Positions 10,335 to 19,775 of a stretch of DNA of 64,000 nucleotides are shown piece after piece. The notes beneath the pieces were generated by a model. The model had not been told where the DNA came from, ran no database searches, and worked only from the letters and a program-made list of their open reading frames with translations. How positions within the stretch are numbered: the first letter of the stretch is position 1; every line of letters begins with the position of its first letter. Made by a program: the position numbers and the translations under genes. Origin of the DNA: Bombyx mori (taxonomy: Eukaryota > Arthropoda > Insecta > Lepidoptera > Bombycidae); the NCBI RefSeq assembly GCF_030269925.1, contig NC_085111.1, positions 3,154,142 through 3,218,141 of the forward strand. The letters are read 5' to 3'.

Positions 10335-11698
10335 CCAAAACCGATCTACACGGGAGCCCTCTTCTTCGACGTCGCAAAAGCGTTCGACAAAGTCTGGCAC
10401 AACGGTTTGATTTTCAAACTTTTCAACATGGGCGTACCGGATAGTCTCGTGCTCATCATACGGGACTTCTTGTCTAACCGCTCTTTTCGATATCGAGTAG
10501 AGGGAACCCGCTCCTCCCCGCGACCACTCACGGCTGGAGTCCCGCAAGGCTCCGTTCTTTCTCCGCTCCTATTTAGTTTATTTGTCAATGATATTCCCCG
10601 GTCGCCGCCGACCCAGCTAGCCTTATTCGCTGACGACACAACCGTTTACTACTCAAGTAGAAACAAGTCCCTAATCGCGAGTAAGCTCCAGAGTGCAGCG
10701 TTAACCCTCGGACAGTGGTTCCGAAAATGGCGCATAGACATCAACCCAGCGAAAAGCACAGCAGTGTTATTTCAAAGGGGAAACTCTCCGCTTATTTCCT
10801 CCCGAATTAGGAGGAGAAATATCACACCCCCGATCACCCTCTTCGGCCAACCTATACCCTGGACCAGGAAGGTCAAGTACCTGGGAGTAACCCTGGATGC
10901 ATCCATGACATTCCGTCCGCATATAAAAACAGTCCGTGACCGTGCCGCATTTATTCTCGGCAGACTCTATCCCATGATCTGTAAGCGGAGTAAAATGTCC
11001 CTTCGGAACAAGGTGACACTTTACAAAACTTGCATAAGGCCCGTCATGACTTACGCGAGTGTGGTGTTCGCTCACGCGGCCCGCACACACATAGACACCC
11101 TCCAATCCCTACAATCCCGCTTTTGCAGGTTAGCCGTCGGGGCTCCGTGGTTCGTGAGGAACGTTGACCTACACGACGACCTGGGCCTCGAATCGATCCG
11201 CAAACACATGAAGTTAGTGTCGGAACGTTACTTCGATAAGGCTATGCGTCATGATAATCGCCTTATCGTTGCCGCCGCTGATTACTCCCCGAATCCTGAT
11301 CACGCAGGAGCAAGTCACCGTCGTCGCCCTAGACACGTCCTTACGGATCCATCAGATCCAATAACTCTTGCATTAGATACCTTCAGCTCTAACACTAGGA
11401 GCAGGCTGAGGAACCCCGGTAACCGTACTCGTCGAACTCGACAAAGAGGTGCAACCTAACCCATGCATCAGCCCGCTGAGTTTCTCGCCGGATCTTCTCA
11501 GTGGGTCGCGATTCCGATCCGGTAGTAGATTCATTCGCGAAGCAATTGCTCTTGAGTTGTTAGGTCTCCTTCGGAGGCGCTCGGGCAGTTGTTAGCAAAT
11601 CCCCCCCCTCCTGGCTGAGCCTTTGCTCGCCCGCCTGTCCTGGTGAAGCTGGAGGGGCCTCCGGGCCACCAGTAATCATTCAATCATAAAAAAAAAAA

Positions 11699-11714
<16 letters not shown>
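10335..11714 (+). mobile_element. BMC1-like jockey-clade LINE, 5'-truncated copy 1
   Basis: This matches the 3' part of the near-complete element at 14060-19230, from the middle of the reverse transcriptase through the 3'-UTR and poly(A) (11688-11714). The 3'-UTR differs from the longer copy at about 10 of 228 positions by eye. The 171 bp after the poly(A) (11715-11885) are identical to those after the longer copy. The 5' junction lies in 'aaaaaaattcc'. Confidence 0.88.
10338..11459 (+). pseudogene. LINE ORF2 fragment (reverse transcriptase C-terminal half)
   Basis: About 374 codons remain open with no stop, starting inside the reverse transcriptase at PIYTGALFFDVAKAFDKVWH, which holds one catalytic Asp. 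GVPQGSVLSPLL and the catalytic LFADDTTVYY follow, then KYLGVTLDASM and an Arg-rich tail. Endonuclease and N-terminal reverse-transcriptase parts are absent, so it cannot act alone. It is two codons shorter near the end than the longer copy (an in-frame 6-bp loss). Confidence 0.88.
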
Positions 11715-11730
<16 letters not shown>

Positions 11731-11885
11731 TAGAATCAGTTTTGATTATTAACGCGAATAATGATTTCTAATTTTACTTAATAAATTATTCTACGGAAAA
11801 ACGAATAGTGAATTTTATTAAATAGTTTTGGGATACTTTTGGGGCACTAAGTTATTCAAATGTTAATCTGATGTAATACTTAACT
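11715..11885. repeat. 171-bp sequence shared behind two LINE copies (copy 1)
   Basis: Base-for-base identical to 19231-19401, immediately after each LINE poly(A). The third truncated copy of the same LINE (53219-53502) lacks it and goes from poly(A) straight to its target duplication, so it is not a normal part of the element. Confidence 0.8.
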
Positions 11886-11993
11886 ATTCAAAGTTAATGT
11901 AGGAAAAGTGGGTGCGCACCTACCCAGTACTTATCGCAATTTCTCCCGTTCGCTCACTGTTGTAGCGATGACGTCCTAAGCCCTTTTTTTATT

Positions 11994-12157
11994 GCTTTGG
12001 TGGGTGGACGAGTTCACAGCCCACCTGGTGTTAAGTGGTTACTGGAGCCCATAGACATTCACAACGTAAATGCGCCACGCACCTTGAGATTTGAGTTTTA
12101 ATGTCTCAAGTATAGTTCAACGGCTGCCCCACCCTTCAAACCGAAACGCATTACTGC
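11994..12157 (-). repeat. Bm1: Bm1 SINE, 5'-truncated
   Basis: Minus-strand copy from 'ttttattgctttggtgggtgg' to 'ccgaaacgcattactgc'. It is cut exactly where an RTE-like LINE fragment begins. Confidence 0.88.
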
Positions 12158-12416
12158 ATATCTTATCTTTCAGCCCACAGACTTTCACTGCGGACATGGG
12201 CTTTCCCCAAGCCTCGTCACAAAGCATCCAATGGATTCCTGCGACCTTCATTGGTGAAAGATCTATCCACGCCACGTCTTCCGATACGCAGTCGTCATTC
12301 GAGAAATTTCGGCCCCAATGGCAATCTTTTCTACGAGCAATGTACGAGCCTGCCCACTGCCACTTGAACCTCGCAATCCTTTGGGCTATGTTTAGTAAGC
12401 CGTTATATTCCATATA
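12158..12416 (-). pseudogene. RTE-like LINE ORF C-terminus fragment
   Basis: The minus-strand translation holds LLNIAQRIARFKWQWAGSY then IARRKDCHWG, and later VAGIHWM. This is the 'KWQWAGHIARR...RWTDD...AGxRWM' tail that I know from lepidopteran RTE-like LINE proteins. It is the longest of three copies here and keeps a 98-codon frame by chance. The reverse-transcriptase core is missing. Confidence 0.65.
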
Positions 12417-13420
12417 AACAAAAAAAAAATCGTGCCTACAACCACTGGCTCTGTTAAATGGCTAACGTAGCTCATAGACTTCTTAACGTGAACGCTATCA
12501 TTCCCCTATAGACGTAAAGTCGAAGTCTTAATAACTATTATATTAAACATCATTTGAGTCTGTCAAGGTGGCAGCTCTGAGTGACAACTCAGTGCTTTGT
12601 TTCCGATTTCAGATGTATTGATTTACAATGGCTCTGTATGTTGCTGCTATAGGAAAAAGATGTAAGTTTTTACATTTTCTTTTCATTATTGCAATTAAGA
12701 AAAAATATTTTTAAATCTTTAGGATTTAAATGTATTGGGTGTCCTGTTCTAGAAATCGGTAGAAATAGGCAGTATGACGATAGACGTGCAAGTTTCACAA
12801 CCCATAAAATATTGAGTCCTATAAATATTGTAAGTGTATTAATTACAAGTAAGACTTTATCACCCGAACGCACTTTGTGGAGTTGAACTAAGTGGCTAGT
12901 TAATTGTTGCTTCCAGCGAACTTCCTCTCTTACACGAAGTTGCTAAACGTTGGGGTTGCTAGTTTTAGAATTAGTTTTGCTGATAGTGAAATCTGAATTG
13001 TTGGAAAAGTTTCAAATAGTTGTACACTTTATTTTGCTGTTTATCTATTGGATGGCTTTTTTTAACGTATATTTTTCCTGTTCATGGTCCAATTTATTTT
13101 TGAAAACTAATTTTACGGATAATTTTCGCATTAATTATTGTAACTCTGTTATTTACAATGTTTCCAATTCTTTACAGTTTTTAGGGTCGCGCAAGACTAA
13201 CGTGTATATTCGTAAAGGAAATTGAATAACATTGAAACGTTTACAACGTGTTCTTTATGTCTTAGAACACTATAAGCAGTTGGGCGCGTTGTTGATAGTA
13301 GTGAGATCCTCAAGTCATCGTTTCTTATATGCCAATGGCAAGATCATCGTTAAATGGCTACGTAAGCCCGATTCGCAGAAATACAGTCAATTACGAATAT
13401 AAAAACTAGGGTTAGGGTTT
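12417..13420. other. No gene seen
   Basis: AT-rich. The 91-codon hydrophobic frame at 12950-13225 has no recognisable domain and looks like chance in T-rich DNA. Confidence 0.4.
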
Positions 13421-13617
13421 GTATCACTACCCTGCCTATTTCAATCTTGCTATAATGCTTTTAGCTTGAAGAGTGGGGCAATCGTTATACTGTAAAACTG
13501 AGACCTATGTCTCAAGCTGAATTACGGTATTTACGCAGTTGATGTCTATGGGCTCCGATAACCACTGAACATCAGGTATTCCGTAAGTTCGTCCGTCAAA
13601 CTAAGCAATAAAAAAAC
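13421..13617 (+). repeat. Bm1: Bm1 SINE, diverged and truncated
   Basis: Starts at 'gtatcactaccctgcctatt' and ends 'ctaagcaataaaaaaa', with many substitutions. Confidence 0.75.
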
Positions 13618-14059
13618 AACAATAAAAAAATTTGTTATTACATCTGGCAACACATTCAGTGCTTGGATGTTCATTCTACGCTCAGAGATAATCGAGTGCT
13701 TACTCAAGTATTAGCCGGTTACGTGGAAACTAAATGCGGGGTAAAGTTCTCTTACGAGATACCTTCGACTTGCTCACTCTATTGTTCAGCGCCATTGAAG
13801 CGTGACAGATAAAGCTTTTCCGTTTATTTGTATATCGAACAAAAACAATTACATTCTTTCCTATTTTTGCGCAGCTTGCTATTTCTATAGGTCTATCTGC
13901 TAGACACGCTTGCGGATCCCTCATAAGCCACAGGGGCCTATGGAGCTCAATGGCAATGTAACTTCAGCTCTTCAGTTTGAGACAAGAGATCGATTTTTTC
14001 AATTGTTGAGTTTTAGTTTTCACCATATTTTTTTGTTGCTAAGAGGCTCCAATACCGGT
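13618..14059. other. No gene seen
   Basis: Spacer upstream of the near-complete LINE. Nothing recognisable, and I found no target duplication for the LINE here. Confidence 0.4.
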
Positions 14060-14095
14060 TCATTCCGATAGAGGCACCCGTCACGTGCGGACGTG
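14060..14095 (+). promoter_or_regulatory. Initiator plus downstream promoter element of the LINE
   Basis: TCATTC (14060-14065) fits the arthropod initiator TCAKTY with A+1 at 14062. GGACGTG (14089-14095) fits the full DPE consensus RGWCGTG and sits at exactly +28 to +34, the spacing needed for TFIID. Such TATA-less internal promoters are known from jockey-type LINEs, as they let a full-length copy carry its promoter. Confidence 0.75.
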
Positions 14096-14113
14096 CTCAT
14101 CGACCACTCGATC

Positions 14114-14317
14114 GCCCGGTCTTTGTTCGCCCGGCTTTTGTTAGCCCGGCCATTGTTCGCGCGGCCTGTGTTCGTGGTACATCTGCCGACTAAGTGCTCT
14201 TTCTGGAAGTTTTTATTTGTTTTGTTTCCTTTTGTTGTTTCTGTGTTCGTGGTACATCTGCCGACAAACTGTTTTCCTGGAAGTGTTTAATTGTTCTGTT
14301 TCTTTTTGTTATTTCCG
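14114..14317 (+). repeat. Tandem repeats in the LINE 5'-UTR
   Basis: Four 15-bp units (14114-14173, consensus 'gcccggcyttTGTTc') are followed by two 75-bp units starting at 14168 and 14243, each opening 'gtgttcgtggtacatctgcc'. Repeated 5'-UTR units are common in LINEs and may affect promoter strength. Confidence 0.8.
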
Positions 14318-14466
14318 TTTTGTTGTGTTTTTTCTTTGTCCTGTAGTAATCGTGCCGCATCGCCACCTGTGTTCAATAGAACCGCTCAGGTCCGAGAAGT
14401 TGGGGCCTCGCCGCAAGGCGAGTGTTTTCAAGACCCGGGGCCGCCCCACCTGGGCACTCAGCGATC

Positions 14467-16089
14467 ATGGACGCTGTATTCGCGGAATTCCTCCGACTTC
14501 GCCACCCACAGCTCGCCTCAGAGTTTCTGGCCTTCAAGGCCGATCACACCGCGAGCCCTCTCGTGGACTCCGCCGAGCTCGCTGCTCCTGCGTCGCCTGT
14601 ACCTGCGTGCAAAGCTTCTGCATCGAGCACCGCAGCCTCCGTCGTGCCTGCCGTTCCCGCGTCGCCTATACTGGCGAGTAAAACTGCTGCGTCGTCCGCC
14701 GTGGCCACCGTTCCAGCAGCGCGATCATCCGCAGCCTCCGTCGTGCCCTCCAAAACACCTGCTCGTAGGTCACCTGCGCCCGCCTCCTCGTCCTCCGACT
14801 CTGACTCGGAGATGGAGGTCGACCTCGCTCCCGCCTCATCGACGGATGGATTCACCCTGGTACAAAAGGGTAAGAAGCGTGCCGCGGAGTCTCGAGCTCC
14901 CGCGGCCGCTAAAATTAGCAAAGCCGCGAACGCGTCACGCCCCCGCCCTCAGACTCCCGTTGCGCCTCCAGCCCGTGCCACTCCGTCGCCGCGTCCGGTG
15001 GCACAAAATAAAACCCAGACCCCTCCCCCGGTAATCCTCCAAGAGAAGGCAGCTTGGGATCGAGTTTCCCTGGCCCTTAAGGCCAAAAACATCAACTTCA
15101 CGAATGCCCGTAACCTCGCGAACGGCATTCAAATTAAGGTTCGATCACCCGACGACCATAGGGCCCTCTCTTCTTACCTCCGTAAGGAGCGTATAAGTTT
15201 CCACACGTATACGCTCCAGGAGGAGCGCGAACTCCGTGCCGTCATACGTGGCATCCCTAAAGAGTTGGATGCCGAGCTAGTCAAGGCCGACCTTCTCGAA
15301 CAAGGCCTACCGGTTAACTCCGTACACCGCATGCACACAGGTCGCGGAAGGGAGCCATATAACATGGTTCTCGTCGCCCTCCAGCCTACCCCCGAGGGTA
15401 AGCAAATATTCAACATCCGAACGGTCTGTAGCCTTTCCGGAATCGCCGTCGAAACCCCACACAAGAAAGGCACACCTAGCCAGTGCCATAACTGCCAATT
15501 ATACGGGCATTCTTCCCGTAACTGTCACGCGCGACCCCGATGCGTCAAGTGTTTAGGAGATCACGCCACGGCCCTCTGCACTCGCGATCAAAATACCGCG
15601 ACGGAACCGCCTAGCTGCATCCTGTGTCGTACACAGGGTCACCCCGCAAATTACCGCGGATGCCCCCGAGCCCCGAAAATAAATCGCCGCGTCGCCCGCC
15701 AAAACCGCCTCCGAGCTTCCGGCCCAGACATCAAAGCCTCGGCACCCTCTGTGTCGCAGGCTAAGCCAGCGTTCGTTCCGGCGCCGGTGCCCAGTGTCTC
15801 GGCTTGGGCGAAACCGCTGCCGTACACGAACACGGTTACAACTCCCTCCTCCGCGATTCGTCCCGCCCCCGCAACTCGTCCCTCTCCCGCGACTTGCCCT
15901 CCGACCGCGTCCGACAATCTCGCTTTAGCGATCGACTTCTTTCAGTCGATCAACTTTGAGCGCGTTAACGCTTTGGGCGACGCCATTCGCGCTGCCTCCA
16001 CTGCACAACACTTTATCGCCGTTGTGCAAGAATACGCCGACGTATACGCGTCATTAAATACGTACGTCCTCCCCTCACTCCGCCGGTAA
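14467..16089 (+). CDS. LINE ORF1, Gag-like nucleic-acid-binding protein
   Basis: 540 residues from the first ATG (MDAVFAEFLRLRHPQLASEF). The frame is open upstream to 14422 but without an ATG. The N-terminal third is Ala/Pro/Ser-rich and low-complexity. A central region around WDRVSLALKAKNINFTN and VIRGIPKELDAELVKADLL resembles the RNA-binding fold of jockey-type Gag proteins. Three zinc knuckles follow at about residues 340-400: CHNCQLYGHSSRNC, CVKCLGDHATALC and CILCRTQGHPANYRGC. Family role: it coats the LINE RNA and helps carry it to chromatin. The stop is in frame with, and two codons before, the ORF2 ATG. Confidence 0.9.
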   Translation: MDAVFAEFLRLRHPQLASEFLAFKADHTASPLVDSAELAAPASPVPACKASASSTAASVVPAVPASPILASKTAASSAVATVPAARSSAASVVPSKTPARRSPAPASSSSDSDSEMEVDLAPASSTDGFTLVQKGKKRAAESRAPAAAKISKAANASRPRPQTPVAPPARATPSPRPVAQNKTQTPPPVILQEKAAWDRVSLALKAKNINFTNARNLANGIQIKVRSPDDHRALSSYLRKERISFHTYTLQEERELRAVIRGIPKELDAELVKADLLEQGLPVNSVHRMHTGRGREPYNMVLVALQPTPEGKQIFNIRTVCSLSGIAVETPHKKGTPSQCHNCQLYGHSSRNCHARPRCVKCLGDHATALCTRDQNTATEPPSCILCRTQGHPANYRGCPRAPKINRRVARQNRLRASGPDIKASAPSVSQAKPAFVPAPVPSVSAWAKPLPYTNTVTTPSSAIRPAPATRPSPATCPPTASDNLALAIDFFQSINFERVNALGDAIRAASTAQHFIAVVQEYADVYASLNTYVLPSLRR

Positions 16090-16092
16090 TCA

Positions 16093-18975
16093 ATGGCGTA
16101 TATAAGTAGAATAAAGCCCCTATCCGTAACGATAGGATTTTTTAACGCTTACGGTCTCGCAAATCAACGTGATCAGGTTTCTGACTTTTTGCGTGACCAT
16201 CAAATTGATATCTTTTTAGTGCAGGAGACCCTACTTAAGCCCGCGCGCCGTGACCCTAAAATCGCGAACTATAACATGGTCAGGAACGACAGGCTCTCTG
16301 CTCGTGGTGGTGGTACCGTCATTTACTATAGAAGAGCCCTGCATTGCGTCCCGCTCGATCCTCCCGCGCTCGCTAATATCGAAGCATCAGTGTGCCGAAT
16401 CTCACTGACGGGACACGCGCCGATCGTTATCGCGTCCGTTTATCTTCCACCGGATAAGATCGTTCTAAGCAGTGATATCGAGGCGCTGCTCGGCATGGGG
16501 AGCTCTGTCATTCTGGCGGGCGACCTAAATTGTAAACACATCAGGTGGAACTCACACACCACAACTCCGAATGGCAGGCGGCTTGACGCGTTAGTCGATG
16601 ATCTCGCCTTCGATATCGTCGCTCCGCTAACACCGACTCACTACCCGCTAAATATCGCGCATCGCCCGGATATACTCGACATAGCGTTATTAAAAAACGT
16701 AACTCTGAGCTTACACTCGATCGAAGTAGTTTCAGAGTTAGATTCAGACCACCGTCCCGTCGTTATGAAGCTCGGTCGCGCTCCCGACTCCGTTCCCGTC
16801 ACGAGGACTGTGGTGGATTGGCACACGCTGGGCATCAGCCTGGCTGAATCTGATCCACCATCCCTCCCGTTTAACCCGGACTCTACCCCGTCTCCTCAGG
16901 ATACCGCTGAAGCCATAGACATCTTAACGTCACACATCACCTCAACATTAGATAGATCATCGAAACAAGTTGTAGCGGAGGACTTCCTTCACCGCTTCAA
17001 ATTGTCCGATGATATTAGGGAACTCCTTAGAGCTAAGAACGCCTCGATACGCGCCTACGACAGGTATCCTACCGCGGAAAATCGTATTCGAATGCGTGCC
17101 CTACAACGCGACGTAAAGTCTCGCATCGCCGAAGTCCGAGATGCCAGATGGTCTGATTTCTTAGAAGGACTCGCGCCCTCCCAAAGGTCTTACTACCGCT
17201 TAGCTCGTACTCTCAAATCGGATACGGTAGTAACTATGCCCCCCCTCGTAGGCCCCTCAGGCCGACTCGCGGCGTTTGATGATGACGAAAAAGCAGAGTT
17301 GCTGGCCGATACATTGCAAACCCAGTGCACGCCCAGCACTCAATCCGTGGACCCTGTTCATGTAGAATTAGTAGACAGTGAGGTAGAACGCAGAGTCTCC
17401 TTGCCACCCTCGGATGCGTTACCACCCGTCACCCCGATGGAAGTTAAAGACTTGATCAAAGACCTACGTCCTCGCAAGGCTCCCGGTTCCGACGGTATAT
17501 CCAACCGCGTTATTAAACTTCTACCCGTCCAACTCATCGTGATGTTGGCATCTATTTTCAATGCCACTATGGCGAACTGTATCTTTCCCGCGGTGTGGAA
17601 AGAAGCGGACGTTATCGGCATACATAAACCCGGTAAACCAAAAAATCATCCGACAAGCTACCGCCCGATTAGCCTCCTCATGTCTCTAGGCAAACTGTAT
17701 GAGCGTCTGCTCTACAAACGCCTCAGAGACTTCGTCTTATCCAAGGGCATTCTCATCGATGAACAATTCGGATTCCGTACAAATCACTCATGCGTTCAAC
17801 AGGTGCACCGCCTCACGGAGCACATTCTTGTGGGGCTTAATCGACCAAAACCGTTATACACGGGAGCTCTCTTCTTCGACGTCGCAAAAGCGTTCGACAA
17901 AGTCTGGCACAACAGTTTGATTTTCAAACTATTCAACATGGGCGTGCCGGATAGTCTCGTGCTCATCATACGGGACTTCTTGTCGAACCGCTCTTTTCGA
18001 TATCGAGTCGAGGGAACCCGCTCCTCCCCACGACCTCTCACAGCTGGAGTCCCGCAAGGCTCTGTCCTTTCACCCCTCCTATTTAGCTTATTCGTTAACG
18101 ATATTCCCCGGTCGCCGCCGACCCATTTAGCTTTATTCGCCGACGACACGACTGTTTACTATTCCAGTAGAAACAAGTCCCTAATCGCGAAGAAGCTTCA
18201 GAGCGCAGCCCTAGCCCTAGGACAGTGGTTCCGAAAATGGCGCATAGACATCAACCCAGCGAAAAGTACTGCGGTGCTATTTCAGAGGGGAAGCTCCACA
18301 CGGATTTCCTCCCGGATTAGGAGGAGGAATATCACACCCCCGATTACTCTCTTTAGTCAATCCATACCCTGGGCCAGGAAGGTCAAGTACCTGGGCGTTA
18401 CCCTGGACGCATCGATGACATTCCGCCCGCATATAAAATCAGTCCGTGACCGTGCCGCGTTTATTCTCGGTAGACTCTACCCCATGATCTGTAAGCGGAG
18501 TAAAATGTCCCTTCGGAACAAGGTGACACTTTACAAAACTTGCATAAGGCCCGTCATGACTTACGCGAGTGTGGTGTTCGCTCACGCGGCCCGCACACAC
18601 ATAGACACCCTCCAATCCCTACAATCCCGCTTTTGCAGGTTAGCTGTCGGGGCTCCGTGGTTCGTGAGGAACGTTGACCTACACGACGACCTGGGCCTCG
18701 AATCAATTCGGAAATACATGAAGTCAGCGTCGGAACGATACTTCGATAAGGCTATGCGTCATGATAATCGCCTTATCGTAGCCGCCGCTGACTACTCCCC
18801 GAATCCTGATCATGCAGGAGCCAGTCACCGTCGACGCCCTAGACACGTCCTTACGGATCCATCAGATCCAATAACCTTTGCATTAGATGCCTTCAGCTCT
18901 AATACTAGGGGCAGGCTTAGGGACCCCGGTAACCGTACTCGTCGAACTCGACAAAGAGGTCGACGTGCAACCTAA
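16093..18975 (+). CDS. LINE ORF2, endonuclease and reverse transcriptase
   Basis: 960 residues. An apurinic-like endonuclease comes first: GFFNAYGLANQ and FLVQET near the N-terminus, AGDLNCKHIRW about 142-152, and SDHRP about 218. The reverse transcriptase follows: PRKAPGSDGISNRVIKLL, YRPISLLMSLGKLYERLL, FFDVAKAFDKVWH (about 595), GVPQGSVLSPLLFSLFVND (about 651), and catalytic FADD (about 682). The ORF ends in an Arg-rich tail with no clear zinc finger. It nicks target DNA and copies the LINE RNA there. Length is usual for jockey-clade ORF2. All catalytic motifs are present and uninterrupted. It is in the same frame as ORF1 (TAA-TCA-ATG), which suggests reinitiation. Confidence 0.95.
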   Translation: MAYISRIKPLSVTIGFFNAYGLANQRDQVSDFLRDHQIDIFLVQETLLKPARRDPKIANYNMVRNDRLSARGGGTVIYYRRALHCVPLDPPALANIEASVCRISLTGHAPIVIASVYLPPDKIVLSSDIEALLGMGSSVILAGDLNCKHIRWNSHTTTPNGRRLDALVDDLAFDIVAPLTPTHYPLNIAHRPDILDIALLKNVTLSLHSIEVVSELDSDHRPVVMKLGRAPDSVPVTRTVVDWHTLGISLAESDPPSLPFNPDSTPSPQDTAEAIDILTSHITSTLDRSSKQVVAEDFLHRFKLSDDIRELLRAKNASIRAYDRYPTAENRIRMRALQRDVKSRIAEVRDARWSDFLEGLAPSQRSYYRLARTLKSDTVVTMPPLVGPSGRLAAFDDDEKAELLADTLQTQCTPSTQSVDPVHVELVDSEVERRVSLPPSDALPPVTPMEVKDLIKDLRPRKAPGSDGISNRVIKLLPVQLIVMLASIFNATMANCIFPAVWKEADVIGIHKPGKPKNHPTSYRPISLLMSLGKLYERLLYKRLRDFVLSKGILIDEQFGFRTNHSCVQQVHRLTEHILVGLNRPKPLYTGALFFDVAKAFDKVWHNSLIFKLFNMGVPDSLVLIIRDFLSNRSFRYRVEGTRSSPRPLTAGVPQGSVLSPLLFSLFVNDIPRSPPTHLALFADDTTVYYSSRNKSLIAKKLQSAALALGQWFRKWRIDINPAKSTAVLFQRGSSTRISSRIRRRNITPPITLFSQSIPWARKVKYLGVTLDASMTFRPHIKSVRDRAAFILGRLYPMICKRSKMSLRNKVTLYKTCIRPVMTYASVVFAHAARTHIDTLQSLQSRFCRLAVGAPWFVRNVDLHDDLGLESIRKYMKSASERYFDKAMRHDNRLIVAAADYSPNPDHAGASHRRRPRHVLTDPSDPITFALDAFSSNTRGRLRDPGNRTRRTRQRGRRAT

Positions 18976-19230
18976 CCCATGCATCAGCCCGCTGAGTTTC
19001 TCGCCGGATCTTCTCAGCGGGTCGCGATTCCGATCCGGTAGTAGATTCATTCGCGAAACAATTGCTCTTGAGTTGTTAGGTCTCCTTCGGAGACGCTCGG
19101 GCAGTTGTTAGCAAATCCCACCCCTCCTGGCTGAGCCTTTGCTCGCCCACCTGTCCTGGTGAAACTGGAAAGGCCTTCGGGCCACCAGTAATCCTTCAAT
19201 CATAAAAAAAAAAAATAAAAAAAAAAAAAA

Positions 19231-19401
19231 TTAAAAAATTTTAAAATAGAATCAGTTTTGATTATTAACGCGAATAATGATTTCTAATTTTACTTAATAA
19301 ATTATTCTACGGAAAAACGAATAGTGAATTTTATTAAATAGTTTTGGGATACTTTTGGGGCACTAAGTTATTCAAATGTTAATCTGATGTAATACTTAAC
19401 T
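19231..19401. repeat. 171-bp sequence shared behind two LINE copies (copy 2)
   Basis: Identical to 11715-11885. No poly(A) ends this block, which argues against a simple 3' transduction. The sequence after it differs completely between the two sites. Confidence 0.8.
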
Positions 19402-19626
19402 TAATTTTCTTTTGTTTGTTTTATTGTCATATCAATTAACGATATCATATTATTATTTTTATTAAATGTTACCTTTTTTTTCCAAAAAATAATGTGAAAT
19501 GAATCCTAATATCGATATTTTAGTGATTATGTACGAAATTCTATCGCGGGGGACATCAGCATTCAAAGCTAAGCCGATGGCTACCAGTCAGGACTTTTCT
19601 CGAATTTACTACTAATATATATTTAA
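19402..19626. other. No gene seen
   Basis: AT-rich; nothing recognisable. Confidence 0.4.
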
Positions 19627-19667
19627 ACCCGGCAAACTTCGAAGTGCCTCAATTGATAAATAAAAGA
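19627..19667 (-). mobile_element. Helitron 3'-end remnant
   Basis: 'cggcaaacttcgaagtgcct' followed by 'caattgataaataaaagac' is the reverse complement of the 3' segment of the Helitrons at 35327, 42596, 46633 and 62311. The terminal CTAG is lost. Confidence 0.5.
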
Positions 19668-19775
19668 CCTCCTCCTTGCGTCGTATTCCTCATTGCTGAG
19701 GGTCGTGACCACCCTTTTGTATCACCTTCGCACGCACGATTTTTCTCCATCCATTCTTGTCTCTGGCGGTTGTTT
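19668..19775 (-). pseudogene. LINE ORF C-terminal fragment (WSDQI/HDxQ family)
   Basis: The minus-strand translation ARDKNGWRKIVRAKVIQKGG then HDPQQ-stop and GIRRKEE fits the tail seen at 40893-41135. Only about 35 codons survive. Confidence 0.5.

Larger units (their letters stand above)
14060..19230 (+). mobile_element. BMC1/L1Bm-like jockey-clade LINE, near-complete
   Basis: 5.17-kb non-LTR retrotransposon: a 5'-UTR with promoter motifs and tandem repeats, ORF1 (zinc-knuckle Gag-like), ORF2 (endonuclease plus reverse transcriptase), a short 3'-UTR and an A-rich tail (about 19204-19230). The 5' end is placed at the initiator TCATTC (14060-14065), since jockey-type elements carry internal promoters that begin at +1. 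No frameshift or stop breaks either ORF, so it may be coding-competent. The name BMC1 is from memory of silkworm LINEs; the clade call is firmer than the family name. Confidence 0.85.

Noticed and set aside
12950..13225. 91-codon hydrophobic frame
   Set aside because: Leu/Phe/Ile bias is expected from T-rich DNA; no start context or domain.
13404..13420. Telomere-like 'agggttaggg'
   Set aside because: It is a single short occurrence; insect telomeres use TTAGG arrays, and no array is present.
14544..14921. Antisense 125-codon Ala/Glu-rich frame inside LINE ORF1
   Set aside because: It is a mirror of the GC-rich low-complexity ORF1; ORF1 has the zinc knuckles and the correct context.
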